Assembly (NCBI GenBank): GCA_008694505.1
Contig: VZDJ01000219.1
Location: forward strand, 2,902,591-2,966,590
Length of the DNA stretch: 64,000 nucleotides
From: Cyanoderma ruficeps
Lineage: Eukaryota > Chordata > Aves > Passeriformes > Timaliidae
Reading direction: 5' to 3'
Below are positions 38,228 through 50,865 of this stretch, one piece after another (the stretch's first letter is position 1; the number at the start of each line of letters is the position of its first letter). A program made the translations under genes and the position numbers. Below the pieces are notes generated by a model. It was not told the DNA's origin. It was given only the letters and a program-made list of their open reading frames with translations, and did not search any database.

Positions 38228-38758
38228 CCAGTGTGGAGATTCTGGGCCCTCAGTTTAGGAAGGACACTGAGTGCTGTGTCCAGGGCTGGTCCCTCAGTTT
38301 AGGAAGGACATTGGGACTCCTGAGCACGTCCAGAGGAGATAACGAGGCTGGTGAGGGGCTTGGAACACAAACCCTGTGAGGAACGGCTGAGGGAGCTGGG
38401 GTTGTTTATCCTGGAGAAAAGGAGACTTAGAGGTGACCTTATCACTCCCTGAAAGGTGGCTGTAGTCAGGTGGGGGTTGGTGTCTTTCTCCAGGCAGCAG
38501 CTGACAGAGTGAGAGGACAGTCTCAGGCTGCATCAAGGAAAATATAGGATGGATATTAGGAAGAAGTTTTTCATGGAAAGAGTTATTAAATACTGGAATG
38601 GTCTGCCTGGGGAGGTGGTGGAGTCACCATCCCGGGAAGTGTTTATAAAAAGACAGGATGTGGCAGTCGGTGCCATGGTTTAGTTGAGGTGTTGGGGCTG
38701 GGTTGGACTCAGTGATCTTGAAGGTTTCTTCCAGCCTCGTGATTCTGTGGTTCTGTGT
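38228..38758 (+). mobile_element. CR1 LINE 3' portion, plus strand
   Basis: About 530 bases match the 3' end of CR1 ORF2 and its short 3' UTR. Diagnostic blocks in order are the CCCTCAGTTTAGGAAGGACA block, GAGGAACGGCTGAGGGAGCT, CTGGAGAAAAGGAGACTTAG, GGATATTAGGAAGAAGTTTT, TGGAATGGTCTGCCTGGGGA, GGTGGTGGAGTCACCATCCC, TGCCATGGTTTAGTTGA and TGATCTTGAAGG. It ends with the octamer-like GATTCTGTGGTTCTGTG (38741-38757). It is 5'-truncated. Near the truncation a 44-bp tandem duplication repeats CCCTCAGTTTAGGAAGGACA exactly at 38247 and 38291. Frame-breaking changes make it inactive. Confidence 0.96.
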
Positions 38759-41700
38759 GAAATACTCGGCCCATGTGTCACAGCTGGGAGAAGCCACTCA
38801 GCAATGCCATTCTCTGAAGTCTCTGGGATAAATCTCTACCAGCAGAATTCTTTGTATTGCCTCACAAAAACCCCTTTTAACTGATATTATTATTTTCTAT
38901 CGATTTATGAAAGAAGCTCTGCCATAACGTGTTAATTAACAGCCAAAAACGCAAATCAATAAAAACCAGTTTCCAGAGTGGATGGACAGCTGGGTTACCT
39001 TGCCTCTTCTCCAAGGATGATGTAAAAAAAGAAAAAACCTCCCACCAATGAATGCTGGACATTTGTCCAAACTTTCCACTTTTAGATGCTGGCTATTAAA
39101 TAAATAACACAGCCATTGGCACTGCCAAAGGCACCACAGCTGTTTGGGAATTTAGAATATTCCATACTTCATTCCAAAATCATGACAAATAATTAAGGTG
39201 TTATTTTAACTCTTGGGGTTATTTTTTTCTTTTAAGATAATGCTAATAAAATGAATAATAATATAATTATTAATAATATTATTAATAATTTTGGAGGGGA
39301 GAATCTGTCATTTCACAGCATAAAATTTTTATAAGTCCTTAAAAAGATAAAAGCAAAAACCACTCTTGAAACTATAAAAGCCCCAACTTTTTCCACATTT
39401 TTAGATTGTTTTTTGGGTTATTTGCTCTGTCACTATAATTCAGGTAGGAAATATTGGAGCATTTTCTCAGGAAACTGGTTATCTGTATGGTCCATACCCA
39501 TGATTAAAATATGTAGTAGAATATAAGTTTCTTTTGGAAGCACAGATTGATCGATTTTTGTGAATTAATTTATTACCAGGAGTAAATACAGCTCTTGAAG
39601 TTAAGAGTACCAAAACTTTCACAATTACTTAAAAATCTAAGTGGGAGACAGTACATTTCTGAAAGAAAAATTAGTTTGACAGCATTAATCATGCATCAGT
39701 GCATCATTCCTGGTTTTGCAGCTACAAATACATTGTAAGAACATTGTGATTATTTGTGATCAACGCACTTATTCCTAAAGGAAAAAAAAAATCTGAATGT
39801 TTAAGTTATTTTTTTTTCTCTTATTTGATAATTAATTTTACTTGGTGGAATTAATTAGTTTTAATTGATCCATTTCTGCTAGTTATTAGTTTAAAGAAGA
39901 TAAGGGTTCTGATGTTATCCCATTCTCCTCTAGGAATTTAATTTTCATTTTTTTTCCATTAGTCTTAGCTACAGTGAGCAGCTGACACTCATTCTCAGAG
40001 ATCTTTTTGGAAAACAAACGCAATCCAATTATGAGTTTACAGAAAACCTCCCTGAATGCAAGACAAGAACACACAAGAATTTTTCACCTCCAGTTAGAAT
40101 ATACTTGTCAAAAGAATTTGTGCAGTAAAATTACACCTCCTCTTTCCTTGCAGTACATTTTAGATGTGTCATTTAGGAATGTCTCAATGTCTTAATACAA
40201 AATATAGGTTGTGTTTAACAATTCATAAACAACCCGCTATGGTTTTTTGCAAGTCTTGGAACGTAGGCATTCCTCACTGCCCTCGAATAACCTGTCTCGC
40301 TTACATCATAAGCTCCTTTATTCATAACATTTTTCTACATTAATTATTATTTTATCATCCATTGTCTTCTGTTCGACTTCCTTCATTTTGTATAACAGGT
40401 AAAACAAAATGGGAAAAAAAATCCCTGAAACTCTCAAGCTACAACTTCAAAGTAGTGACCTGAGCTACAAATTTTTAGAAGTCACAGCTGTGCGTAATTT
40501 GTCTGTGTAAATTATGCGCAATCTATCACTTGGATGTTATGGAAACTGCATGAATAAGTAAAATTGCATGACTAGAATGAATGGATGAATACAAAGTGGT
40601 AGACACTCCATCCCTGAGCAAGTCTTTATTGCATGCCTCGAGTATGGTGAGGAAGGAGCTGCCAAATGTTGTGTGAGTTGAACCAGTGAAGAAGTTAAAC
40701 AGTCCTATAAAATGTACTGCACAGTGTCACATCACTATTGTAAAATGGAAATCACTTTTTTGGAGGCAACTCTCATATCTGTGTGTTCAATAGGCCTCAC
40801 TATATCAGGGGTGACACCTTTGCCAGACGATCTGGCAACACCCTTTGTGTCAAAAGTTCAAAAGCTACTTCAGAAACTTCCCTGGATCCGGGGCCGGCTT
40901 ATTTTGCTAACCAAAACCTCCTGAAATAGAGGCTGTTTAAAACAAAGACTGCTGTTGCATTGAGGCTTTTACTGAAATAAACTGCTATACTGATGGTGTT
41001 GAGCTGTAATTAGGACAGAATAAAAACTTGACACTAGGTAGCTGAAGAAGGTATTGGAAATGTTTTATACTCACAGTGTGCAAAGGGGTTCAAACTCAGA
41101 TTTGACCTGATTTAACACTCAGCAAAAACAGAGCATGCAGATGTCATGAAAAAATTGTTTCTGTGAAAAAATATGGCATTGGATTGTAATTGGATTAGAA
41201 GCTGATGACTCTTGTAAAGGCTTCACTCTCTGCAGTGAGAACAAGGATGGAGGGCATCATATATAGATTTTTCTGCCTGCTATAAGCATGAGGCTTTGCC
41301 AGCTAAGTAGCTACAGAAAAAACTTAAGTTAAAAGCAGTTCTGATGGCAGCTGGTTTCACGCTTAAACTTCTGTGGTGTATCTATGTCCTATGAAAACCT
41401 TAAAAAGGCACATGAAATAACCTGGTTTCAGTTGCTAAGAAAAGCTCTCCTGCCTAATGTGTAGCCAAACTGAGGTCAGGTATGAACAACAGAATTGTAC
41501 TTATTCTCACATAGAGTCAGGAGATCTAAAAGTATGATCCGTGATTTTTTTAAGAGCACTTTCTATTCATACTTTACAACAGTTTTAACAACACTGTGGT
41601 TGGTTTAAGGTTCTATGTATGAAAATACCACACAGGAATTTCAGAAAAGACCTCCAATAATAATAAACAATAAATGAATGGACTAAAGGATGAATGTGAG

Positions 41701-42088
41701 AAGCTTTATAAATTGCTAAATCCATTGACCTGGGTGAGGCATATGGATGTCCTTGTATGTATTTGTTATTGATCTGGAGAATTGCATGAAACAAGTGAAG
41801 GAAAAAATGATGTTTATGTGATTTATTTGTGTTTTTCTCAACAACACAGCAAAGTAAGTTAAGCTACTTATGTCAACTATTAAAAAAATGTCTTCCTAGG
41901 GAGCCCATTGGGGCATCTGAATGCTTTATGAAGTAGCTTTTGATAACATCATAATGGAAAATGAAATTTCTTACATTTTAGTTTTAGCTCAAACAAATAC
42001 ATTGATTAGAGTGACAAGTCCAACCACACCAAGATAAAATAAACTGCAGTCCATGTTAATGACACTCTGGACTTGGATAGGAAGTTAC
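38759..42088. other. AT-rich unique DNA, no gene seen
   Basis: Very AT-rich, including a 26-bp perfect palindrome of ATT/AAT units at 39265-39290. No gene or transposon is recognised. Small frames such as 40712-40924 (70 codons) have no signature. Confidence 0.65.
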
Positions 42089-42667
42089 TTTTCTGGTTTG
42101 GGCTGGGGTAGAGTTAATTTTGTCCACAGGAGCTGGTATGGGCCGTGTTTTGGACTGTGCTGGAAATGGTTTGCTAACACAGGAATGTTTTCCTTATTGC
42201 TGAGCAGGGCTCACACAGAGCCAAGGCCTTTCCTGCTCCTCAACCCAGGCAGCAATGAGGAGCCTGGGGGTGCCCATGGGGCTGGGAGGGGACACAGCTG
42301 GGACACCGACCCTGAGGGACCACAGGGGTGCCCCGGACTGGAGGGAATCATGCTCAGTGTATAAACCAGGGGGAATAATAAGGAAGCTGTGGGGAATCTA
42401 TTAATGATGGTGTTTGTCTTCCCAAGCAACTGATTCATATGATGGAGCTGTGATTTCCTGGGAAAGACTGAACACCTGCCTGCCCACGGAAAGTGGGGAA
42501 TTAATTCATTATTTTGTTTTGCTTGCATGTGATTTTTGATTTACCTGTTAAATTTCCTTTCTTTAAGCCATGAGTTTGTACACTTTTATCCTTCTGATTT
42601 TCTCCCCCACCCCACTGAAGGGACAGCCCTGTGTGGCTGATTTGCTGGCAGGGATTAAACCACAACA
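42089..42667 (+). mobile_element. Solo LTR of an avian endogenous retrovirus (ERVL-type suspected), about 579 bp
   Basis: The segment follows a well-known avian LTR pattern: GGTTTGGGCTGGGGTAGAGT near the start, TTGCTGAGCAGGGCTCACAC, a GC-rich block with GGGAGGGGACACAGCTGGGA, and CATGCTCAGTGTATAAACC, a TATA-like box at 42358-42367. Next come GTTTGTCTTCCCAAGCAACT, AACACCTGCCTGCCCACGG and TGATTTGCTGGCAGGGATTA. It ends in AAACCACAACA. No retroviral genes flank it. Flanks GTTAC (42084-42088) and ATTAC (42668-42672) could be a 5-bp target duplication with one mismatch, as ERVL-like elements make. The class label is from memory and uncertain; the LTR call is firm. Confidence 0.88.
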
Positions 42668-43509
42668 ATTACTTATATTCACTATTAGTGCTACCCCAAA
42701 TTTTTAAATCAGCAAAAGTCCTATTGACTTTTGTTTCTTAATTTGAACAAATTTTTTATGGTCATCTCTAGGACAGGCTAAGAAGTTACGAAGATGAAAT
42801 GCCACATTACATTAACCAAGGAAATGATAAATGTAATCTCAATGGATATTGCAGTTGGATAGACAAAGAGAGATGTATTTGGTAGACTGTAGCTGAAAGA
42901 TACTCAGAAATAAATGAACAGAAAAGGGAAACTTTGAACAAGCATAATTGCTCCAAGCCAAGACAAAAAGTCATTTGGTCTAACAGCTCGTCCATTGTAA
43001 TATCACTATTTAAACATTCCCATGGAAAAAAAAGAGACAGAGAATCACTATTATTTGCTCTCTAAAAATAAAGTCATGAAAACTTACATAGTTAAATAAT
43101 ACCTGCTCTGGTCATAGCCCTTCCAGTTTACAGCCATTCCTAATAAAACCATCTCCTCTGGTATCACTGGTAGCATCTTAATATTTATAATTTAGCAGGC
43201 AGTATAAAGCTAACAATTGCTTATGATGCAAGAGACACAGAAAATGCAATGAAAGAAGTCTAGTTTTCTTGAACAATAGCTCGTATATGAAAACACATTT
43301 TAAAGTAAGACTGTTCAAGCAGGATGGAAACATATTCATTATGAAAGTCTGCATCACATTGGGGAGGACTCATTAATTTCCTTTCAGCTTCGAAGGCAGT
43401 ACATCCTTCCACTTTTTCTGTGGGGGTGAAGCAGTACCCACAGCAGAGGAACAGAAATGTATAGATTATTCAGCCTACTTGGGCATGCAGAGATTCATGG
43501 GATGATGAA
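42668..43509. other. AT-rich unique DNA between LTR and CR1
   Basis: No gene or repeat is recognised in this stretch. The 62-codon minus-strand frame at 42807-42995 has no signature. Confidence 0.65.
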
Positions 43510-44302
43510 TGTGCCTGAAGATGCTGAAGGATGCCCTTGGAAGGCTTTTGGCACAGAGCTGTCTTGTCACCCAGTTGGTGAGTGACAGCTGGAGATGTGG
43601 ACAGCAAGACAGGTAGAGAATTGACTGGACTGCCAGGATCCAGAGAGCCTGAGAGCCCAGCTGACAATCCCTACACAGTGGTGTCCCTCAGGGGTCAGCG
43701 TGGGGACTGACACTGAGAACTGCCTTCGTTAATGCGGGACATGAGAGGACAAAGTGCTCTCCCAGCAGAATTGTGGATGTCGACAAATTGAGGGGCATTG
43801 GTTGATACGTGGTGGACAGGGCTGCTGTCCTGAGGGATTGGGACAGACTGCAGCCATGGCTTGAGAGGAAACCACTGAAGTTTAGCGAAGGCCTTACCAA
43901 TAAAAGACACTGACACACTGGAATGAGACCACCAGGATGGGAGGGGATAAGGATTATGGAATACCGCAAGGCATCAAGAGGTAGGTTTGCTCAGCATTAA
44001 GAGGGCACTAAGGAGACACATTACTGCTCTCTGCAACTTCCTGAGCTCTGAGAGATGCAGACTGATAGACAATGAAAACATTTTGAAACATGGAAATCCT
44101 GATTAGATATCAGGAGGAAATGATTTTGTGGCCAAAGAAGCTACAAAATCTCCATCACTGAAGGTGTGTAAGACTGTGATTCTGTATGACCCAACTGGAC
44201 AAGCCCTGAACATCCTGGTCTCAAGAGAACAACTGTAACAAAGGGGTTAGACTACTTAACCTCCAGAGGTCCTTCTCACTCTAAATTGTTATATGATTCT
44301 GC
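43510..44302 (+). mobile_element. Old, internally deleted CR1 LINE copy
   Basis: The left part matches the reverse-transcriptase region of CR1 ORF2. AGTGGTGTCCCTCAGGGGTC (43677-43696) encodes SGVPQGS, the conserved block just before the palm motif in CR1-type reverse transcriptases. Recognisable downstream blocks correspond to the D-T-K-L-G/GG-V-D-T region and to TGGCTTGAGAGGAAACCACTGAAGTT. Much of the middle of ORF2 is missing. The right part (TGCTCTCTGCAACTTCCTGA, then GGATATCAGGAGGAAAT-like sequence) and the terminal TTAACCTCCAGAGGTCC and ATATGATTCTGC represent the 3' end. It is far more diverged than the copy at 38.2 kb, so older. Frames are broken. Confidence 0.85.
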
Positions 44303-44399
44303 AAGGGCAAAGGGTCTTAACAAAAAGAGAAAAAAACCCAGTGAATCCATGATACTGAGTTCTCGTTTGGTTCCTTTTTTTTTATTTTTCTTTTCCTCC

Positions 44400-44880
44400 A
44401 AGTCAGTATCGTTATACTAAACATTAGCCTGAGCCTTTATTATTATTACATAAAACATTCTTTTATTCAAATGTAATGAAAAGCTCATTATGACTTCCCA
44501 GCCACCAGTGCAAACAGTGTACTTAGCCAAATGGTAATTGTATCGGTCTTCCTTCCATTCCAATACCGCTCTGAAAGTTGTGTCCCTCAAATGAATAATT
44601 ACCTACAGAATAATTAAATGTTGCTGATATGGTCTACTCATCCCACTCGTACACAGAAACAGCAAAGTCTGTCTTCCCTGAAATCTATCTCCGTCATGTT
44701 GGATAAGCTCACTGCCCATCACACGGCTGGCATCGATCCCCACTCAATTACAGATGAACATAGCACCATATTAAAAGACAAATAAGGTTTAATTTTAATC
44801 ACAGACAGCCTGTAAGTCCATGTTCCATTATAGATTAAAAGAACCAATTATTTTTAAAAGTAAAGATTTAATGAAAGGCC
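44400..44880. promoter_or_regulatory. Candidate conserved non-coding element
   Basis: This unique, non-repetitive segment has seven retained CpGs (about 44408-44736), many homeodomain-like ATTA/TAAT cores, and no long open frame. It has the look of vertebrate conserved non-coding elements near developmental genes. I cannot check conservation, so this is pattern-based inference only. Confidence 0.25.
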
Positions 44881-45617
44881 TTACTAATATATAGACACAT
44901 TGCTCCCTCTGCATTCTAAGTCAGACTCTGCAGTAATGTTTGAAATTGCTGCAAGCAATCCAAGCAAGGCATGGGGATGCAACTTGGAGAAGAATGTTTT
45001 TTCCTTCAGATACAAACACACTTTCTCAACAGGGTTTCTTTTGCAAGATTTCACTTTCAAAAGAGTAAAATCACAGACCATTTATAGTCAACAAATTAAC
45101 TCTGCGGCCAGAGTTTTATTGTTACTAAGACAGAGTAAATGCAAAATAATTGCATTGAAGCAGGCAGAAATTCCACACTAATGACACCGAATGCTGCTGA
45201 AATCACTTTATCCCAGACTCAGAAAGGTAGTTAGGAACCTAATTCTCATCTGAATTCAATGAGAGTTAGGCACCTACACATCTCTGAATCTAGACATTAT
45301 AGCCTTCCATCTGTAACAACAGGAGCTGGCTTGCATAATTAACTGCAGAATACAGGGCACCAGAACTCCTATTCTCTTACTATTCATTCTTTAGTACTAG
45401 TTTCCAATCTTCCTTGTTTATTGAGGTAGGATAATGTTTGTGAGACTGTGAACTAATAAAATTTTAGCTCTATAATGTTGTTGATATTAGCACTGAGAAT
45501 GCAAAGATAAAACCATGTATATTTCAGAGAGACATCTACAAACTGTGTAATCCAACAACACTGTTAATAGTGCTCTGAATGTAATTCCACTTGTACAGAG
45601 AAAGCACAAGAGGTTAG

Positions 45618-45636
45618 ATATATATATATATATATA
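45618..45636 (+). repeat. (AT)n microsatellite, about 9.5 units
   Basis: Uninterrupted alternating A and T over 19 bases. Likely polymorphic in length; no associated element is visible. Confidence 0.95.
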
Positions 45637-48600
45637 CACAAAGTTAACATCCCAATTTTTAAAGGTGTTTTTTATATAATGCCATGGGGTTTTTTTTGGA
45701 ATTTCACATATACTGTTCAACCAGAAATGCTGTAATGCATGGTAAAGTATCTTCATTTTTCTAAATTTTGACACACCTTCTTTAGAAGTTAAAAAAAGTT
45801 AAAGCTATTTACCAACAGACATGTTATATCAATATTACAATTACCATTCACAGTTAAAAACAAAACCCCCAAAACAAAATAAGACTCCCTTGACTAGAAA
45901 TAACCTGTATTTTATCTGCCCCTCTAATCTTTGAGGAAAAGTGTACCAAATAAAACATTAGTTAGGTCTGTAGAATGAGGGTTCAGAAAAGAAATTCAGG
46001 CATTTCTGATATATTTTAAGAATCTCATATCAAAAAATCACTTAGAATACTTCTGATGATGAACAAAAGAGGTGGGAAACCTTCTCATTTCCTTATACCC
46101 AGCCCTTGCTGTTTTCATCCTGCTAAATTATTTTTGGTTTTGTCCTCACTGATCCCTGAAAGAAAAAAAAAATCTCCAGCTTCTCTCCACTTGTTAGATA
46201 TTCACAAAGAGAATACGGGAGAACAGCAAGCAGGTGTTCCAAGGAAAACAGCTCCTCACAAGGCAGGTGCAGGGCAAAGATTCGGCTTCAGAAAACAGCT
46301 GCTGTGTCCTGGGAGTGTTCCCACCTCCTTTACACACTCTTACACACACACAATTAACAGAAATGGGGAAACTGAATTTACCAGGCCTAGGGATAACCAG
46401 GACTGTGCAGAATTGAATCCTTACTTTCTGGCTGGAATCCTATTTTTAATTTTAATGTTTTTTTAACTACAAAAAAATCTACTTTTTAGATATACCACCA
46501 AATTCATCCAACATGTTCTGTGAAATATCTTAAAAGACACGTGAAATGAACACTTTGTTAAATCGCTGCACAGAAGACTAGGAAAACAAGATAAAATAAG
46601 ATACACACTGAAACTTCTGTCTTAGCACATCTTTCATTAGCAGTTTGAGGATAAAAAGAGTTCTTCAACAGAAGTAACAGGTTTCACAAAAGTATTTAGA
46701 ATATGAAACGGTACAGATCATTCTCTAGCTGATCTAATACCTGGCCAAGACACAGATTACTGGTGCAACTACGATTTTGAATCAGCACAATCATTTTCCT
46801 ATAGGGGCACAAAATACACTGTACAATAAATACATTATTACTTAATTCTGTAAACTTTCTAATTCACTGTTATCTATTCTAAATTCTGTCAGGGACCTCT
46901 ATAAAGAAGAAACACATTTTTTACACAAGTAAAATTAGAGAATATTTATATATTATGTATTTATATATTTACATTTACATATTAGAGAATAATAGAGAAT
47001 ATTTCCAGGGTTTTCAAAAACCACTCATGTGGTTTTTCCATTCAGAAGTAGAGCCTTGTGTGTTGGAAATGTAAGCTGATGGCTCACACTGAAAATGTCA
47101 CCTGCTATTTATTATCATGTTTTCTTTTTCAGGTTTAAAGGCCTCACCAATTTGTTGTAGCAGAAAACTATCTGGTCATATTTTCTGCTAAATCCTCATC
47201 TGTATCTCTTCTCTCTAAAATCTGCACCCTGGGTTCTAGATTAAACTATTCTAAAATGCATCTTCATAGTGGCCACTGAGAAACTTTCACATTCTGTGCT
47301 GGTTTTAGCTAGAGATGATCTGAGTTAAGGTATTTTGCAAAAGCATTAGTCCTCTTCCAGAGTATTTTCAGCAGTGACAAATAAGATTTTGTCTTATTAG
47401 CTACCACAAAATCTGGCAGGGCATTATGTGCAGAGTAATAAATGTCTTCATTCTGGCTGTGACACACAGCACTGAGACATTTCCATGAGATTGCTGTTGT
47501 CACAGACAGTAATTAAGTGCTTGATTCTGCCATGGCCTTTCTAAAGGTCTTGGGTACCTCAGATTCATGCTATGGTACATCATATATATATTACTCTGAG
47601 AAAACTTTACAAGCATAGTACTGTAATATGCAGAGATATGAATAGAGGAACTTTCCTTTGAATAATACCTCAATATAAAAAAACCAGCGTGCTTGAAGCC
47701 TGAAACACCTAATAAAAATAGCCAGTTTTTATAAGCATAATTTTAAAATTAACTGAGTAATTTTGGCTGCATAATCATACCCCTGAAGGGATGCAATAAA
47801 ATATAAATTTAATCAAATACATTTTTAGAACACGCTTCAAGCTAGTGCATGTACAATTTTGATCCAAATATCTAGTCATGAGTATAATATCAGACCTTTA
47901 ATTATAATTCCTATTATAATTGTTCCATTGAAGAAAATGTAGCCAGTGCCCTTACCTGCAATTATGCACATACAGTCTGTGGAAAGAGTAGATAAAGACT
48001 CTCCTGTGAACCGTCCCTTGCTGAGCTAATTCACCCAACTGGTTTAATTTCATTTGCCCTCAGTCTGCCATTGCAGTGATTACATCTAAATGAAAAGACA
48101 AGGAAACACCAAAATGGAAAAAAAAAAAAAGAACAACAAAAGTCATTAGATTTATTGCCTAAATTTTCAATTTGACTTCTATTTTTGAACAATCAGAAAG
48201 TCAGGGTCACAGAAATCATGTTGCAAGAAGTGTTTGGTACTTTCTGATGGCAGTGTGTTTGAATATCTCATCTAGTGGCTAAAATGTGTGACCTCCCTGA
48301 GACTCATTACAGTGCACACCTGCTGTTCTCTGAGAGGTGTCCTGTATTTTACTCCTAATATATTGGGGTTTAAAAACCCATAAAGACATGCCTTTTGGGG
48401 AATATCTAGTGTTAACACTGCAGGCTGCTCCTCAAAGTTAAATACTCTTTTTAGGCCGCAGTTTTAAAAAGGTTTTCTGTGGCACAATATTTGAGGGAAT
48501 ACCCAAGTGCTTATTTTAAAGATCTATATGCTAATACATGATCTCCAATATTATAATATATGTCATCTTCTAATATTTATTTCAATGTAGGTTCTGCAAT

Positions 48601-50864
48601 GCACGTGGAGCTTTGGAAGCTGCACTGCTGGCTCTGTTAGCAATGTCCAGAGGATGGCAAAGCTCGGCACAGGAGGGATGTGTGGATCCAGCAATCCCAC
48701 ATGTCCATCCATGAGACCCTCCTCACAGGAAGGAATTAATCCTGGAGACAGCTCAGTCTCTTGTACTGTGTGTGTGTTATGGAGCAGGAGGATTACATTT
48801 CCACACATTTCCACATTTGCACCATTTATCAAAAACAGATGCCATAAACACACTGAAGCTATTCCAGAAAGAAAGTGGGCATAAGGCTTCTATCAAATGG
48901 CCCAGGATCCACCCTGCCCATCCAATACACAATGTAGGTACTTCTCTGGAAAATGCCAACTCCCTGTCACATTTAGAGTTGTTTCATATTGCCAAAATCA
49001 TTGTTTACAATGCTGGTTTTATTGTTTTACAGTAAAATTCAACCCAGTAAAGGGTCAAAAATCTTCTTACGGTGAATTCCAAGCCGTACAGTGTAATGTG
49101 TGGATATAATGTCAATTCTTTTGAACATGAGCCATAAATGGAATTTTACATGGAATTTGCTCCTCCCCCAAAATCTACCTTGCAAACTATGAAGTTGTTA
49201 GCTTTCTCTCCTGGAGAAATCAGAGTGATAAATGGTAGGCTATTTAAAAGTACCACACAATAAATTTCAATCCAAAGACCACAAATAAACAAACAAAAAC
49301 CAGCATGACATTCCAGTAAATCCCAAACAAACTGATCTATCAATTAGCCCAAAAAAGGCTCACTCAAAGAGAGCCTGTGGTGGTGATAACACCATGTATC
49401 AATAATTAGATTAGTTCATTCAATTGATCAGAGACATAAGTATGACATAATGAAAAAATGGAGAAATACAATGAGCATACACAACCACACTGGCCTCTCA
49501 GGCAAAACAGTGTCATGTAAGGATTTTTTTTCCATCATGTGACTCATTATGCAGTACTAATTACATCATCTCATCTTGCTGCCTCCAGACACTCAATTGC
49601 TATGGATTAGTGCTTTCCCTGAGGCTGCAAATACACTTATAATAAGCATGGACTAACCTCAAAGTAATGAATCCCACCCCCTTGATGAATTTATCTTAAA
49701 CAGAAAATATTAGACAAAACCACAAATATCATATTAAAAAAAAATTCAGAAATGTTTGGGTTAGGTTCTGAAAAAAATATTTTGCCATTGGAAATCAGCT
49801 TGATCATGCAGATGTCTGGCCTACACTCTTTCATATTCTTTATATATTTAGGATTTAAGAAGTACACCACCTTTTACATAAGTCCATTTAAATGATCTGG
49901 GCATCAAGTTTTTTTCTTTCTGAGTTAATTCTAACTTTAACAGGTGACTACTTCTGATAATGCCATGAATTATATGTAAACTTTGATCATTCATATTTGA
50001 GTGCTCAGTGCCAGAATTTAGTCTTATTCTGTCATTGTTTGTGTAACTTCAGATGTGGAAAGTGATTAGAATATTCACTCTTTTCACCGAATACTTTCCA
50101 AAGATAAGGCATACCATTGGAAAATTATAGAAAATTGAAAATGATAGAAAATGGAAAAATTCCAGACCTTCTGCAAACATATGTAGCATAGTGACTTTAA
50201 TGAAGATGTGCTAATTGTCATAGGGGTATTCAAAAGGTCCATCTCTTTATTAAGATAAGAAACAGTTTGTACCAGAACGACCATATGTCGAGGTAGATTC
50301 CTATCAAACATTTTATCTTCAACAATTCTAACACGCTCAGCACATCAGGGGTGCAAACCATGATGTTTACTCAGCATTATTAGTATTTCTGAATGTTAAC
50401 AGTGTTAACAAATTCAAGTATTTATGAGGAAGAATACAGGGGGAAATGTCTGTTTGTGTGCCTTTTGGACACACAGAGAAGAGATCCACACGATGCAAGA
50501 GAATAGTAGAAATTCAAGGATGTCAGTGCCTGACAATAACAGAAACAAGGGTGTACAAAAAAAGCAGCCAAATCAGTACTATATGGTAAAAATATTCACC
50601 TCTCTTGGGCTTGGAGTTATTTTTCTATTAATTTAGTGGAAAATAACTGAACTCCTGAGATAAGCTGAAGGTTTGGTCATTTTCTCTGCAAAATTTGTAT
50701 ACTCGAAGTATTTTACACACACTCTTACCTTTTCTGGTGGGTTTTGGTTTTTGTTTTTTTTTTGGCTGTTCCTGCTTTTGTTCACTGTTGATAAAAGAGA
50801 AGGCTAGTAGTTTATCTGCAGCAAGAATTTACAGCTGTAGCAACATTTTTAGGTCACCAGCTTG

Positions 50865-50865
50865 N
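50865..50865. other. Single ambiguous base (N)
   Basis: One N lies in non-repetitive sequence, unlike the N after poly-T at 1563. It may mark an unresolved variant or a base-call problem. Confidence 0.98.

Noticed and set aside
42053..42528. Plus- and minus-strand open frames of about 105 codons
   Set aside because: Both lie inside the solo LTR, where GC-rich sequence leaves frames open; LTRs of this kind do not encode such a protein.
42094..42667. LTR start at the TGG of 42094
   Set aside because: The flanks do not match with that start. Starting at 42089 gives GTTAC/ATTAC, although the first dinucleotide is then TT rather than TG.
43688..43969. 93-codon minus-strand open frame
   Set aside because: It is antisense to the old CR1 reverse-transcriptase region.
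46056..46466. 136-codon plus-strand open frame with a hydrophobic C-terminus
   Set aside because: No signature, uneven composition (poly-K, H-rich), no splice context, and length within chance expectation.
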